From Datnioides undecimradiatus (Eukaryota; Chordata; Actinopteri; Lobotiformes; Datnioididae): DNA of 64,000 bases. Of the stretch, positions 1 to 35,421 are shown in pieces. The translations under genes and the position numbers were made by a program. The notes below the pieces were generated by a model. The model saw only the letters and a program-made list of their open reading frames with translations. It was not told the origin of the DNA and did no database searches. Position 1 is the stretch's first letter, and each line of letters starts with the position of its first letter. The stretch spans positions 4,357,652 to 4,421,651 of the forward strand of contig WARS01000071.1 in assembly GCA_008933995.1 (NCBI GenBank), read 5' to 3'.

Positions 1-1135
1 TGTCAGTGCAATGTGTTGCTTGCACAGCCCCGCACCCGTCTGGACCTAAAGACTAATTCATCTCATAAGAACCACTTTTATGCACCCATGTCAACCTAAA
101 TACAAAAGATCAGCTGGCGTGCAAACTGCCCGTCTCGCGTCCACGAGCAAAAGGGAGAAACACTGTCAGAGACGCATCATCTCTGTGGCCTTGGGCAGAA
201 ATGATGGCAGCGTGGCGCCCGGCCAAGAAAAACCACTCATTGCACAAGGACGTCACTCCTAATTCTGTGGTTCATGAGTTGTCTAATCTCAGACGCAGTT
301 TATTATACCTTTGTCAGCTTGTGGATGGATTGGATTGTTAAAGTGGTGTGGATGTACAACAGAAGGGGCAGGGGGAAGACATATTGCCGTGCCCGGGAGG
401 CAGCTTAATAATAGTCCTGCATTACTGTTAACAGCCATTTTTCTTTTGTGTCCGCTTGGCGTTCTCGTCAGTTTGTGAAGCCTACATGCGCGCGTCTGCA
501 ACAGCCCAGTTTGCATGTCTCTGCGAGGGCTGAGAGCGGCTGTAGCCTCGAGCAAGTGTCTGTATGTAGTCATTTACTCTGATTTTATAAGTGCAGAAAC
601 CCCCTCCTGGTTGCATTGGGGGAAAGAGCCCCCCCCCGCCCCCCCCGATTCCAGCACAAAAAAGCTCTTGGCCTCTCCCAGTCAACAGCTGTCACTTTCC
701 ATCCCTGCCATTCAATTACACCCAAGCCAAACAGACTGAGCATTCAATGCCACGATGAAGCTAGGTCATACACAGCCAGATGAAAACCTGCAGATAAGAG
801 CCTTGCACAGACAGGCACACACACACACATGCACGCGCGCACGCATGCATCAAGATTAAGCAAACACACACACACACACACACATGCAGCAGCCTGTGTG
901 ATGCTAATAGAGTTGTGATGTGGCGCTCGCGGCTGGGCTGAAGCATTGGTCAGCTCTGCCCTTGCCCGGGAGGCAGTTCCCAGTACATCGCTGCTGACAT
1001 GCAAATCCTATGGCAATTGCTGCACTTCCGTCCTCTCTCCGTCTCTCTCTCTCTCTCTCTCGCTCTCTCTCCACCCGTTCCTCTCTTGTGGATGCAACCG
1101 TCCACCCAGTGTACAGGGGAAGATCAGCTCGAGCG

Positions 1136-1167
<32 letters not shown>

Positions 1168-1315
1168 GAGATGCAAGGAGCCCAGAGGAGCTCCAATGGC
1201 GCCACACTCTCACCTCCCATCTCCTTCTCTTTCTACCATCTCCCATACCCCTACTCCCAACCCATTCCCCTGTCTGTCTCCATGCCCGTGTCCCTCTCCC
1301 CATGCCGGGCCACAG
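1..1315 (+). other. MAGI3 intron upstream of the WW1 exon
   Basis: No coding exon is supported. The region holds CA repeats near 818-883, a CT tract at about 1042-1071, a (CAG)10 tract at 1137-1166 and a pyrimidine-rich stretch leading to the acceptor at 1313-1315. A long open frame running through the CAG tract into the WW1 exon is treated as intronic read-through. Confidence 0.6.
1137..1166 (+). repeat. (CAG)10 trinucleotide tract
   Basis: Ten uninterrupted CAG units 150 nt upstream of the MAGI3 WW1 exon, preceded by a (TC)n tract at about 1042-1071. Judged intronic. Confidence 0.9.
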
Positions 1316-24636
<23,321 letters not shown>

Positions 24637-26820
24637 CATCCTCCCAGGATTCACTGTGTGTATGAAGAGAAATCTGAGCCTTTTGGAAGATGGACTTTAA
24701 AAATGGAAGGATATATATATATATATTTTTTTTTGTTAGCAATCTCGAACAAAGCGGATTACTGTGTAGCCAACAACACAGCTTCTCATTGCTCATGACT
24801 TTACTTTCTTTCTTTCTTGGTTTTTCACCCAGTTTGCCTCGGTCAGTTTGCACCAAGCGGCTGATGTCCGACCCGTCGCGCGTGCTCGTACCTGCGCGAG
24901 CACCCGTAACGCGGCAGGCGGGCTATGAGCGCGACTTCCAAACGTGAACACTGAACGTCTACTTTGTGCCAATCAGGGACTCCGGTTTATAAAGAAGCTG
25001 CTCCGCGTTGCACTCACTGTGAGACTGTTTGTGGGTAACGAGATGAACTGCTCTGCCTGTCAATCCGCCTCGATGAAGGATCCGTCTTTTTTTTTTTTTT
25101 TTTGTCATCACTTTGAAGGTTTAAGACACATTCATGCAGTCGCTCGGCTTTTCTTCCCGGGCGAGATTGATCCACTGTTGCTGTCGCTGACGTTGAGTTT
25201 CTCCTAAAATCGTCTGCGGAGGGCGACAGACTGTCTTCTAAGTCATTCACTGTTCGGTTTTTATTCTTTTTAAGAGCCCTGCTAGGGCTGTGAACTGTTC
25301 GTGTGACTGCACTCATACACAGTAGAGGACTCGTCAGCTTATGGGAGGGTGGACGGACCACCCTGGAGCTTTATATGCATCAATCAGCAGACCAGATACT
25401 TGTGGTTATAGTTCTAATGTTTGTTACATGTGTGTGAATAATAAAGCGTTATGTAATTTATTGAAGATTATATGTAAACGAAACTGTTAGTACGCATATC
25501 CATTCTGAGTCATTTCACCTTTGACGTGGAGTTAATGGCAAAGAAATAGAATGTGTAGATCAGCGACACCGTCTAAAGTGCTAACGCCATTCAAAAACAA
25601 ATCTATACGTTCTATTTCTAAGCTGTCAATGGTCTGTAAACGATCACATGAGCCTGATTCATAACGTTGTCCACTGTTAGCAGCTCCGTATTTTAGGTCC
25701 TCTGGCTACGTGTACATGTATGCAAGCTGACTGGTAGGCCTATGTATTTTAGATGTCGCTGTAGCATCGACTATACTTAATCCAAAACATATATTATTTA
25801 ACAGATTACGCGTATACTGACACACAGTTTAGACGAGTCGAATCAACAGAGCTTGATGAGGAGTGAGACTTCTTAAAACTCTAAGAGATCTTTGTATTTT
25901 CGCCATCATGAACGCAGGCACAAAAACACATCGCTCTGAATCTATTTTTGATCGTTTTTATTAGTGCGTGACCCTTAATGTGATTAAAAAACAGTATGCG
26001 CTTTTTTTTTTTGTTGTTTGTTTTGTTTAATCATTACCAACATTGTGGCCGTCACGTCGGTGTTACACGTGAAGCCAGACTCCCCGAGGATGCAGTTGTG
26101 GGGACGTGCCGCCCTTTGGCGCATAATGTGAAAACCTGCTCGACTGCTCCTGTGGGAGTCTTATTTTGAAATTGCTCCGCCAGCAATTCAAGTCCCCCAG
26201 GTAAATAAAAAAAAAACCCAAAACATATTTATTTTTTTCATTTCTTGGAATCAGTTGCGCCCTGCTCTGAAGACAAACTTTAGTGTTGTCTCAGTGTTGC
26301 TACTGTGGAGTACAGAGACATCTAGTGGCTCATCAGCTGCTACTCACAAACCAGTCACTGCTTGAACCGTACCCTCTCGTCAGCCTGTTGAAGGATGTAC
26401 AGAAGTAACACATGCACCTGCTCGTATTGGTCTGTGTGACCACATACTAATTTATTGTCCACTCTGTTGTTGATATGATGGGCTACTGTATTATTTACTG
26501 TTCATGCCATTACCATGTATGATACTGTGGCCTTGCATTGCTCCAACATAAATATATATATATATATAAAAAAAAAGACTTTTAGTTTTGACATCATGGT
26601 AGTTGTAAATGTTTATAAATTGTACAGCACCTGTATAAATATTTGCCTTCATGCAGGAGAAAAAAAAAAAAATCCTCTGTAAATCGTTTCATTATTTTTT
26701 TAAGGGAAGTGAGCGGAAATGATATAAAAATGGGTGAAAATTAATAATCTGGTCATGGCGTTCTGTTCATGCACTGATCAATAAAGGTTTACTGAATAAA
26801 CACGAATGAAGGATTTGTTT
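24637..26820 (+). other. MAGI3 3' UTR
   Basis: AT-rich, with many short homopolymers (a long T run near 25088) and no open frame. Candidate poly(A) signals AATAAA lie at 25440-25445 (proximal) and at 26780-26785 and 26795-26800 (distal). The distal end is inferred. Confidence 0.6.
26780..26800 (+). promoter_or_regulatory. Paired AATAAA polyadenylation signals, likely MAGI3 distal end
   Basis: Two AATAAA hexamers 15 nt apart in an AT-rich 3' region. A proximal alternative is at 25440-25445. Confidence 0.5.
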
Positions 26821-27771
26821 TTATTTTATGTTTTTTCAAGTATACCCTGTTTTTCCCCCTTGCTTAGCACATTAGCACATTGATGGCTCACATATTGCTT
26901 TTTGCCTCATTGCAGTTTACGTTGCTCTTTTAGTTTAGATTCTCTCAAACTAGACCTAGATTGAAGTTTTTAATTTTAAAACTGTGGTCAGGTGCCGTTA
27001 CGTACAAGGAAACAGGTGTCCCTTCCTAATGCGCACTCGGTTTGTGTGATGAGATACAAAATCCCCGGTCCCTCCCAGTTTAGGGTGCAAAAATGTAGTT
27101 TTACCAAGTTTATTTAGTTTAAATTTTAAGATTCAGCAGCTTGAAGTTTGCGCTAAAAGACTGTAGATCTGAAAGATTGCTTAACTCAAAATGCTGACGC
27201 CTCATATTAACTTCAAATAAGCTTAAATAACAGGAATTTAGGATATTTTGCACAGATGGAGCACCTTAGCTTCTTCTCCTTTGCCATTTATATTTTAAAA
27301 GCATCAGAAAAGGGTTTTATAACCACGCAGAACTAATTAGAAAACGCATAAACTTCCTACCAATTGCCAAAAAAAATGCAAAATGTCGTTTATCCCTGTA
27401 TATTAACGCCATATTATCGATATATTGTTGTTTTCTAACGGTTAGCGGGCTCTGCCTCACGTAGATAACGTACCTCAGCGCCTCGCTCGGAGGCACTGCC
27501 TCTCGTGGCGGTGATTAAATTAACCATGACGTCAGCTGAGCAGAAGTGAGTGCGTGCGAAGCAGCACGCATCCAGTACAGTACAAACTCCAACTCCCGCG
27601 CGGCTTTGCGACATCGGCGAACTACATAGCCCACAGCCGCCTGCGCCGCGCGTGCGCAGCGGAGCCAAAGACGCCGAAATAAACTACAAATCAGCGGCAA
27701 CGGGACTACAATTTTTCGGGGACCTGCGCAGTAGGAATTCCGAGTCCTTTAAATGTACTGTACGTGCAAAG
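26821..27771. other. MAGI3-RSBN1 intergenic region and RSBN1 promoter
   Basis: AT-rich up to about 27,430, then GC-rich up to the RSBN1 start. Nothing resembling PHTF1, the gene that lies here in human, is visible. The GC-rich 27,430-27,770 stretch is the likely RSBN1 promoter and 5' UTR. Confidence 0.5.
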
Positions 27772-30700
27772 ATGGCAGCTCAAGTCGACTTGCTCCGTGC
27801 GAAAGTAGAGGAAGAAAGGCTGAGGGATAGTCTGGATAGGTTCATTAAAGAGCGGAAGAAGAAGAAGAAAAGGGACCTTTCGCCGTCAGCTGACAAACGG
27901 GAGAGAGCCGAGAAAGAGGCGAAGAAAGTGAAGCTCCATCACCACCAACACGCCGCGGAGCACCGGACCCACCAGCCGCATCAGCTGCAGCAAAACCCGA
28001 AACCCCACAACTTCAGCGCAGGTAAACATGTCCCGCACAGCCACAAACACAGCCACCACCACCACCACCATCACCACCATAACCACAGCCTCACCAACGG
28101 CACGAAGAAGAGCCTGCAGACGACTTTGCCCGCTCCTTCTCTTCCAACACCGCCGCCGCCGCCGCCGCCTCCGCGGAAGGTACCAGAGCAGCTGCAGAAG
28201 AAGCGAGCGGTGCCCTCCGAGCCACCTGCGCTCTTCACTTTCACGCCTCTCAAAATGGTCAAGGCCAAGCCCCAGGATTTCAAGGAAAAGCACAGGGACA
28301 AAGACCTGAAACTGAAGCTCAAGAAGGAAAACGCCGAGGCCAACGTGAAACACGCCGAACTGAAGAAAAAGAAGGGTGAGTTTTTGTTATGTTGTGCGTG
28401 CATAAGTGGGAGTGTCCTGTTTGGAAAAATAAAGCAAAGGCACAAGTCTTTTACGGGTCGTTAGAGCTTTGCAATCCACACAAGGTCTGACTGTAAACGG
28501 ATGCAGAATTAATATTAAGATTGCTGCACATTTAACTTGGCTCTTTAACCTTTACCGGCCCTTTCGCACATTATTTGAGGGTGCATCACAGCAGATATTT
28601 GGACAATGATGTTGTGAGTGTGGGTTGCATTCCATAATGAATCACCATTGCTAATTTAATGAATTATGCATTTAAAAAAATAGATAATTAGATGCAATGT
28701 TCAGTGCGATGTTTTACTCACTCCTCTACCTGTAGAGCCAAGGCCCCACAATGAGAACATCAAGTCTCTGACGCTGGAGGAATATCTCCTGAAGAAGAAA
28801 AAGAAGAAGAAGAAGCACCGCGAGGATGAGCACAGTGCCAAGAAGGTCCGATACATGCACAACAAAGCGGTCCAGACTGTGTGCGCGGGGCTTGGGGCAG
28901 ACCTCGCTCTGCCCATTTGCCCTGATGCATCTCTGCCCGGCACAGTGAAGCACGAAAGCAATCGCCAGCCTGGCAGGGACACTGCTGACAACCACCAACC
29001 CTACCTCCAAGCACTGAAACTGGGACAGGTCCCCTTCCTCTCCCACCAAGACCACTCTATCCGCAGCACGTGCCTGCAGACCGGCACCTGGTATGGACGC
29101 TTCATGCATGAGGAACGGCAAGCCAACGGCGGTGGATCAGTTCTGCACGCCTACGCTGATGAGTTAGCTTGCCTCAGCCCGGCTGAGATGGAGTGCTTCG
29201 CCCAGGAGTTTCTAGAGTTGGCCTTTGCTGAGAACCCTAGAGGTGCAGCCTCCTATGCCTTGGCTGTGGTGCACAGTGCAGCCTCATACCTGCCCGACTT
29301 CCTGGACTACTTCGCCTTCAACTTCCCCAATACACCGGTCAAAATGGAGTTACTGGGCAAGAAAGACATTGAGACGACCACTATTGCCAACTTTCACTCT
29401 CAGGTACGTGAAAAGCGGAGATGCACTCAGCGTAAACCTGCACGTTCACCACAACCTTGTTCATCTGTAATCTGTGCTTGACAATAATCTGTCAGTTATA
29501 TTATCTATGAGTTAATTGTTTGGCCCAGAACATGTCAACAAACACTGAAAAATGCCCAAGTCAGACACAAAAGAAAGGTCAAATTCACCCAATGTTCATA
29601 TTTGAGGAGCTGGACCAGAGAATTTGGGGTGTTTTTGCTTTAAAAAATATGTTTAAGTGACATTTTAACTCTCGTTCTGATTGTTAAACACCGAGACGAG
29701 TCCCCTGAATGTTAGATTTGTTTTCAGGCGGCTGGAAAAGTAGAAAAGGGAGCAGCGGCATTTCATTAAACGTTGTTGTGGCGTCTCAGGGCTGCAGCCA
29801 GTCAGTAATAGTCACACCTCACGTTGTAATCCGAGAGATATAAGATATAAGATGTAAAATATAAATGAAGAAACTAAAATGAGTTTTTTTTGTTTGAGAG
29901 GGACTGAATTGGTGCGTTAGCAGACTGCTGCCAGGCAACATGGTAGAAACGTGCAGGAAGCTGAAGGCCCGGACCAGACCGCGCGCTCGAGCGAGCTCAG
30001 GTGCATGTTTACCACCCAGTAGCTGATTCAGTCCAAAGTGCACTGCTCAGCTCACAAACCTGTGCGCTTGCCAAGTCGTCCGTGTTAGGGTTAGGGAGAT
30101 CTAATGGAGCCGCTTTTGTTCTCCGGCAGAGAGGAGAAAGAATGGAGATGTCGGCGTGCGTGATGTTGGATCCGCAGAGGACACGGACAGCTCAGCGGTT
30201 TTCTGTTTATTCAGGGGAAAGTGGACGTGGATTGATGATTCCACCAGCGGAGAGCAAACCAGCGCTTTGAGAGCAGAAGCACTGCACTGAAACGCTTTGT
30301 TGTATCTGCCGCACTTCCCCGGGTCAATGCGTAACAAACAAGTGCACGCTGTCGGCCTTTGGTTATTACAATCACAGCAGTTTTCACATTACGCAGATTC
30401 ATCTATAAATAAAGAAGTCTAGGTGTAAGACTCGCGCGCTGTGGTCTGCTGGCCACACCCAGGAGCGTGTAAGGAATCCATCAGCGTGGCTGTATCTGGG
30501 TTTTCCTGTTAATTTGCATATTAAGCTGAGGCCACTCGTGCTGCCAGGTGATAAGCGAGAGGGATTTTTCAGCTTCCTCTTATTGCCTGAGTGCAAATTT
30601 TACCTGTAGCTTAAAGGATTACGTCGGACCAAAGTTTCATACTGCCTCCATGGAGCTGTAATTAGTAGTTTTGCTCAAAGCAGAGCAGAGATGCCTGGAG

Positions 30701-32753
30701 AGAGAGCTTCGCCTTACACCTTGTACAGGGATGGATCCATAACAGAGCTGAACACTCCAGTCTATTTGCAGTTTAATAAATCTTCGCGGGTCAGCGTGCA
30801 AAACACCAAATAAAACCCCATCGTGTTGTCACATAACGTGTTCCCCCTGCCCCAGGTGAGCCGCACTTACTGTTCAGGAACGTACCGGTCCGGACCCATG
30901 AGGCAGATCAGCCTGGTGGGAGCCGTGGACGAGGAGGTTGGAGACTATTTCCCAGAGTTCCTCGACATGCTGGAGGAGTCGCCCTTTCTCAAGGTCAGAG
31001 GGAGCTCCTGTATCTGTATTCTAAGGCTCATATTTGGTTGTGTCCAGGCCTGATTATGCACTTTGTACCCACCCGCACCACAGCAGCAGCCGCAGCAGCA
31101 GCAGTGATACGTTCTTGCTCTGACTCCCGTCGTGCATCCTTAACCTGCGCAGACCTCGGGCGAGAATCACTTAATATGCTAAATGCAGTGTGTTTCTCTC
31201 AGGAAGCTCATTAAGGAGTACAAGCACTGATGCATTGTTATTTCTGTAACATCTGTTCAATCTGTTGTACTTACTTAAAAATATGCAGAAACACTAAATT
31301 GTGATTCTGGGCTTCATAAATAAAACATGACTGAATCACATATGATGTTTTTCAGTAGCTGCATCACAAACATAATGTCTCTGTGATTCCATCAAATGTC
31401 CATGTGTTACTGTTTCACTCAGTTTGTTTGTTTGTGTGTGTGTGTGTCACCACAGATGACCCTACCATGGGGAAGCCTCTCCAGTCTGAAACTGGACTGT
31501 CGCTCCCAGAGCGACGACGGGCCGATCATGTGGGTGCGACCTGGAGAACAAATGGTTCCCACTGCTGACATGCCCAAGTCGCCTTTTAAAAGACGCAGGT
31601 ACAGCCGCAGCTGCACGCGAGATCCGTGAGCACCGTTTCGCCGTCATGCGATTGGGAACACGCAGACTGAAAACCTGTCCTCTCCCCATCCTCACGTCAT
31701 TTTTTTGTGTAGGTCCATGAATGAGATCAAAAATCTGCACTACCTGCCGAGGGCCAGCGAGCCCAGGGAGGTTCTGTTTGAGGATCGGACTAAGGCGCAC
31801 GCCGACCACGTGGGCCAGAGCTTTGACTGGCAGAGCACAGCAGCTGTGGGGGTGCTGAAGGCGGTGCACTTTGGAGAATGGTGACTGTCTATTGATTTGG
31901 TTTAATGAAAATGACTGTCCTTGACTGATGTCATGAGGATTATCAACCTGTCTGCCGGCGCTGTGCTTCTTTGCAGGAACAACCGACCTCGGATAACCAA
32001 AGACGTAGTGTGTTTCCAAGCCGGGGACTTCAACGAAGTTGTCCAGAGTCTGCAGCTGGATCTCTATGAGCCTCCAGTGTCTCAGGTGAGAACTGGATTT
32101 TACTTATATAATCCATAAGGTTGCGTATCAAAGAGCTTTCTGAGGTAGCATCTACAGAACATATGAAAGAGCTTGGCTAGCACATTTTTCTGAAACCGTC
32201 ATGTGTCCTCCTGCAGTGTGTCCAGTGGGTGGATGACGCAAAGCTCAACCAGCTGAGACGGGAAGGCATCCGCTACGTCCGCGTCCAGCTCTGCGACGAC
32301 GACATCTACTTCATCCCGCGCAACGTCATCCACCAGTTCAAGACGGTGTCTGCAGTCTGCAGCCTGGCCTGGCACATTCGCCTCAAACAGTACCATTCAG
32401 AGGAGACGGACAAGGAGGAGGAGCAGCGTCCAAATGATCTGAGCCCCACGACAGGCCGAGTCTCGTTTTCCTCCCCCGCCAGGCCTGACGCCACCGTGAC
32501 CCCCTGTGCGCGACCGCAGGGAGACAACACCCACGGCGGGGTGGCAAAGACTGAGGAACCGGAGTTCCAGAGGCCGGCAACACCTTCCAAGGAGCCTCAG
32601 CCAGCCCCTCCGCAGCCCACCAAATCTGCCCACTTGCCCCCAACATACAAGGATCCCCACCTTTCCTTGGCATCAGTGCACTCTAGATATACACCCTCGA
32701 AAGAGCCCACCCTTCCAAAAGGTCTGGGCCACACCGCGGACTTCCCCAAATGA
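27772..32753 (+). CDS. rsbn1: RSBN1, round spermatid basic protein 1 (complete)
   Basis: Nuclear protein; RSBN1 and its relative DPY-21 form a family linked to H4K20me2 demethylation. Exons: 27772-28375, 28736-29403, 30856-30993, 31456-31598, 31713-31880, 31977-32085, 32217-32753 (TGA). All phases agree, giving about 788 residues; mammalian RSBN1 is about 800. The N-terminal third is Lys/Arg-rich and low in complexity, with a His run (28056-28079), a Pro run and an FTFTPL motif. The conserved core starts at [10 protein letters not shown] and runs through [76 protein letters not shown] and [21 protein letters not shown] chose the ATG at 27772 (MAAQV, good Kozak context aaagATGg), although the frame stays open upstream to an ATG at 27550. 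RSBN1 rather than RSBN1L is preferred from the PTPN22/MAGI3 neighbourhood. Confidence 0.92.
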
Positions 32754-34961
32754 CCTCTCTGCTCACGCCTCCCGCAGTCCGCTTGCTGCGGGAGGAGCGT
32801 TTGTCAAGGATTCGTCTAAAACTGACATCTGTGTCAATCAGGAAGCTTTTCGATGATTCTTCATGTGTTTTTTTTGTTTTTTAAATCCTTAAACGTTGAT
32901 TCAAACGTTCCCCCCCCCCCGTTGTGTTTTTCAGCCAAAGTACGCCGTTTAATGGGACAATATGCCGTGTTTTTGTTATTACTATTCAATAGCACTTAAA
33001 CTGGAACGCTCTCATTCGGAAGGTGTGCACCATGTAAGAGAAACTATAATTATAAAACATGTTATTTTAAAAGTTGCCACCGTTACTGTAGGACATTTCG
33101 ATTCTGCATTCAAGCCTCAGCTGCTTCGTGGAAAGTGGAAGCTGGTGCAAATGATTGGTGCACAGACTCCTGTAAGCACGAGACTGACATTACACTGTCT
33201 TATTCATCACGACAGAGGCACGTGTGGACGTGTCCTTAACCGGAAGACTGAGTGGACTCAGTTTCGTAGATCGAGGACATTGTCGGCTGCCTGCAAAACT
33301 GGGCCTTTGCCATTTGCATCAAAAGCTCAGTGCATATCGACCATACTAGGGATGTTTGCTGCCAGTAAACATGAGATAATTGAACTGAGGAGGATTTTGT
33401 TTAGGGAAAAAAAAAGAAAAATTTTCCTTTTGATTTTTAGACGTAGGTGGCATATAATTAATTAAACTACGAGCAGTTAAAGCCCTTTTGTCAGCTTTAT
33501 AAGTTGCAGTTTGTGCGATTCTTAATTTAAACTCCATTTTATACGGCGCCCCTTTTTCTTACTATTGATACTGTGTTTTTGATATTTTATTTATTTTCTT
33601 AAGATCGAGCTCAGAGTATGAAGACAGGTTTATAACCAATGATGTGTATTTAAGATTATTTAATTCCGGGAGCGCCTCTGAACGATGAAGGAACAGCGGC
33701 TCCCGCATTTACCAATAACTGTCTGAACCTTACCTTCAGGTGTGGAGCACGTCCTCAGAAATCGGTGTGTAAATACTACGTTTGTTCTTATAGCCGGGAT
33801 TACGCGAGTGCTGTCCGCGCACCCCAGTCATCTTTCATTTGATTTCACTTCATTCACACTTTTCGTTTAAGCCGAGTTCGATGGAGGGCACCGTTGTAGA
33901 GGGTCGCTGTGGGTGCGTCCGCTCCTCTGAGTGTAAACGTGTGGATTTGTGCTTGTTTATCGTCTCATGATCCAACCCTGGGACAGCGAGGCCGCCTGCA
34001 AAAGTGAATCAGGACTGACCTGCGCCGCAATAGTTCTGAATTTTACTTTTCTTTCCCAACTCGACGGACACCCGATGTTTCTGACTGGAGCACGAGGTTC
34101 ACAGTTGAACCTCCCAGAGGCCTTCTTCCTTCTGTAGTCTTCTACAAGCATTCATCTGTAAAGGAAGCGACGACGTGATGCCGCCTTTGCTCGACCGCTG
34201 ACTACGTTTTAGTGCCTTGTACTGTATCTGTGAAGCCTCATTTCACGACTGTGAGGTTTGTCTGTGGGGGATCGGCCAAGCAGCCATAGAGAACCTTGTT
34301 TCTGTTATTTAGGTGTTTTGGTTTTTTTTTTATTATTTATAAAAACGAAATGTCGCTCACATGATGCTTTTTTGGTTTCTACATCTGCATGTCACCCGGA
34401 AGCAAGCAATTACTCCGTCGTAGTGTTATAGGAAATTTACGCCTTTCATACACAGTAGGTCCTATTCAGGAAGCAGGATGGTTACTTTTGTTTGTCAGAA
34501 ATGTGGCTGTCATAGGGTCTTGACTTTCTAGCTCCATGTAGAAATAAATAGACAGTTGCAATTCCGTCACATCGGCCTTTTGTCGTGCTTGTTGTGATTC
34601 ACTGTGTTTTAAAAACCAGTGGTTGCAAAGGAGAAAGAAGGAGAAAGCGCAGACTTTATATAGTTTTAATAAATAATTATGTGTGTAACCAGTGGATGTA
34701 ACACAGTTTAACTGCGCAGTTGCATCAGATGCACATTCAACATGCATCTGTATTCTCTGTACCTTTAAAGATATCCTTTCGTTCACAAAGCCGGTGATGC
34801 GTTTGCAGTTACATAAAGATCTGCAGAATTACAGCACAGACACAAAACTGAGTGACCAGCACGGCGCACTAAATAATGAGGTCTGTTACTGTTCGAACAG
34901 AATGATGATAGACAGGGTGCAATGCTGTACCCTTTTTCACGTTATAAGCACAATCACACAA

Positions 34962-35000
<39 letters not shown>

Positions 35001-35421
35001 ACTAAATATATCTGGCATACATGAGGTTTAATAGCGACACTTTGAGCATTAAAACAAGCAGCGTGAAACTTGTCACCGCTCACTTCCCCAGGCAGATTGT
35101 TCAAAAGGCTGAGTTACTGATTCAAAGTTCAAGTCATTGGTGCAAGTGGCGGCTCCTGCTGCCTCAACCGCGGCCCTCATTAATGATTAAAAGCCGCCTC
35201 AGTCGGCATACAGTACAAAATGCATCAGAGGTGGTAACAGGGCACTTCCTGTTTTGTGCTGAAGGTGCTACTGCGCTGTGCAGGACAAAGAGAAACGGCC
35301 TTCTGTGCTTAGCAGACCTTCTGCATTTGATCTGCCACGGTATCTCCAGAGCATTGCTTGTGCTGGACTCGCAACAGTCACGAGTCCTTCAGCGATGCGA
35401 CGTATCCTGATGATGACCGCC
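32754..35421. other. RSBN1-PTPN22 convergent intergenic region (two 3' UTRs)
   Basis: No coding sequence is supported. The RSBN1 3' UTR on the plus strand may end near the AATAAA at 34543-34548, with another at about 34666-34673. The PTPN22 3' UTR comes from the other side on the minus strand. A (CA)n microsatellite at about 34962-34997 lies between them. Confidence 0.55.

Noticed and set aside
27886..28353. Minus-strand open frame opposite RSBN1 exon 1
   Set aside because: Antisense of Lys/His/Pro repeats; no independent start or splice context.
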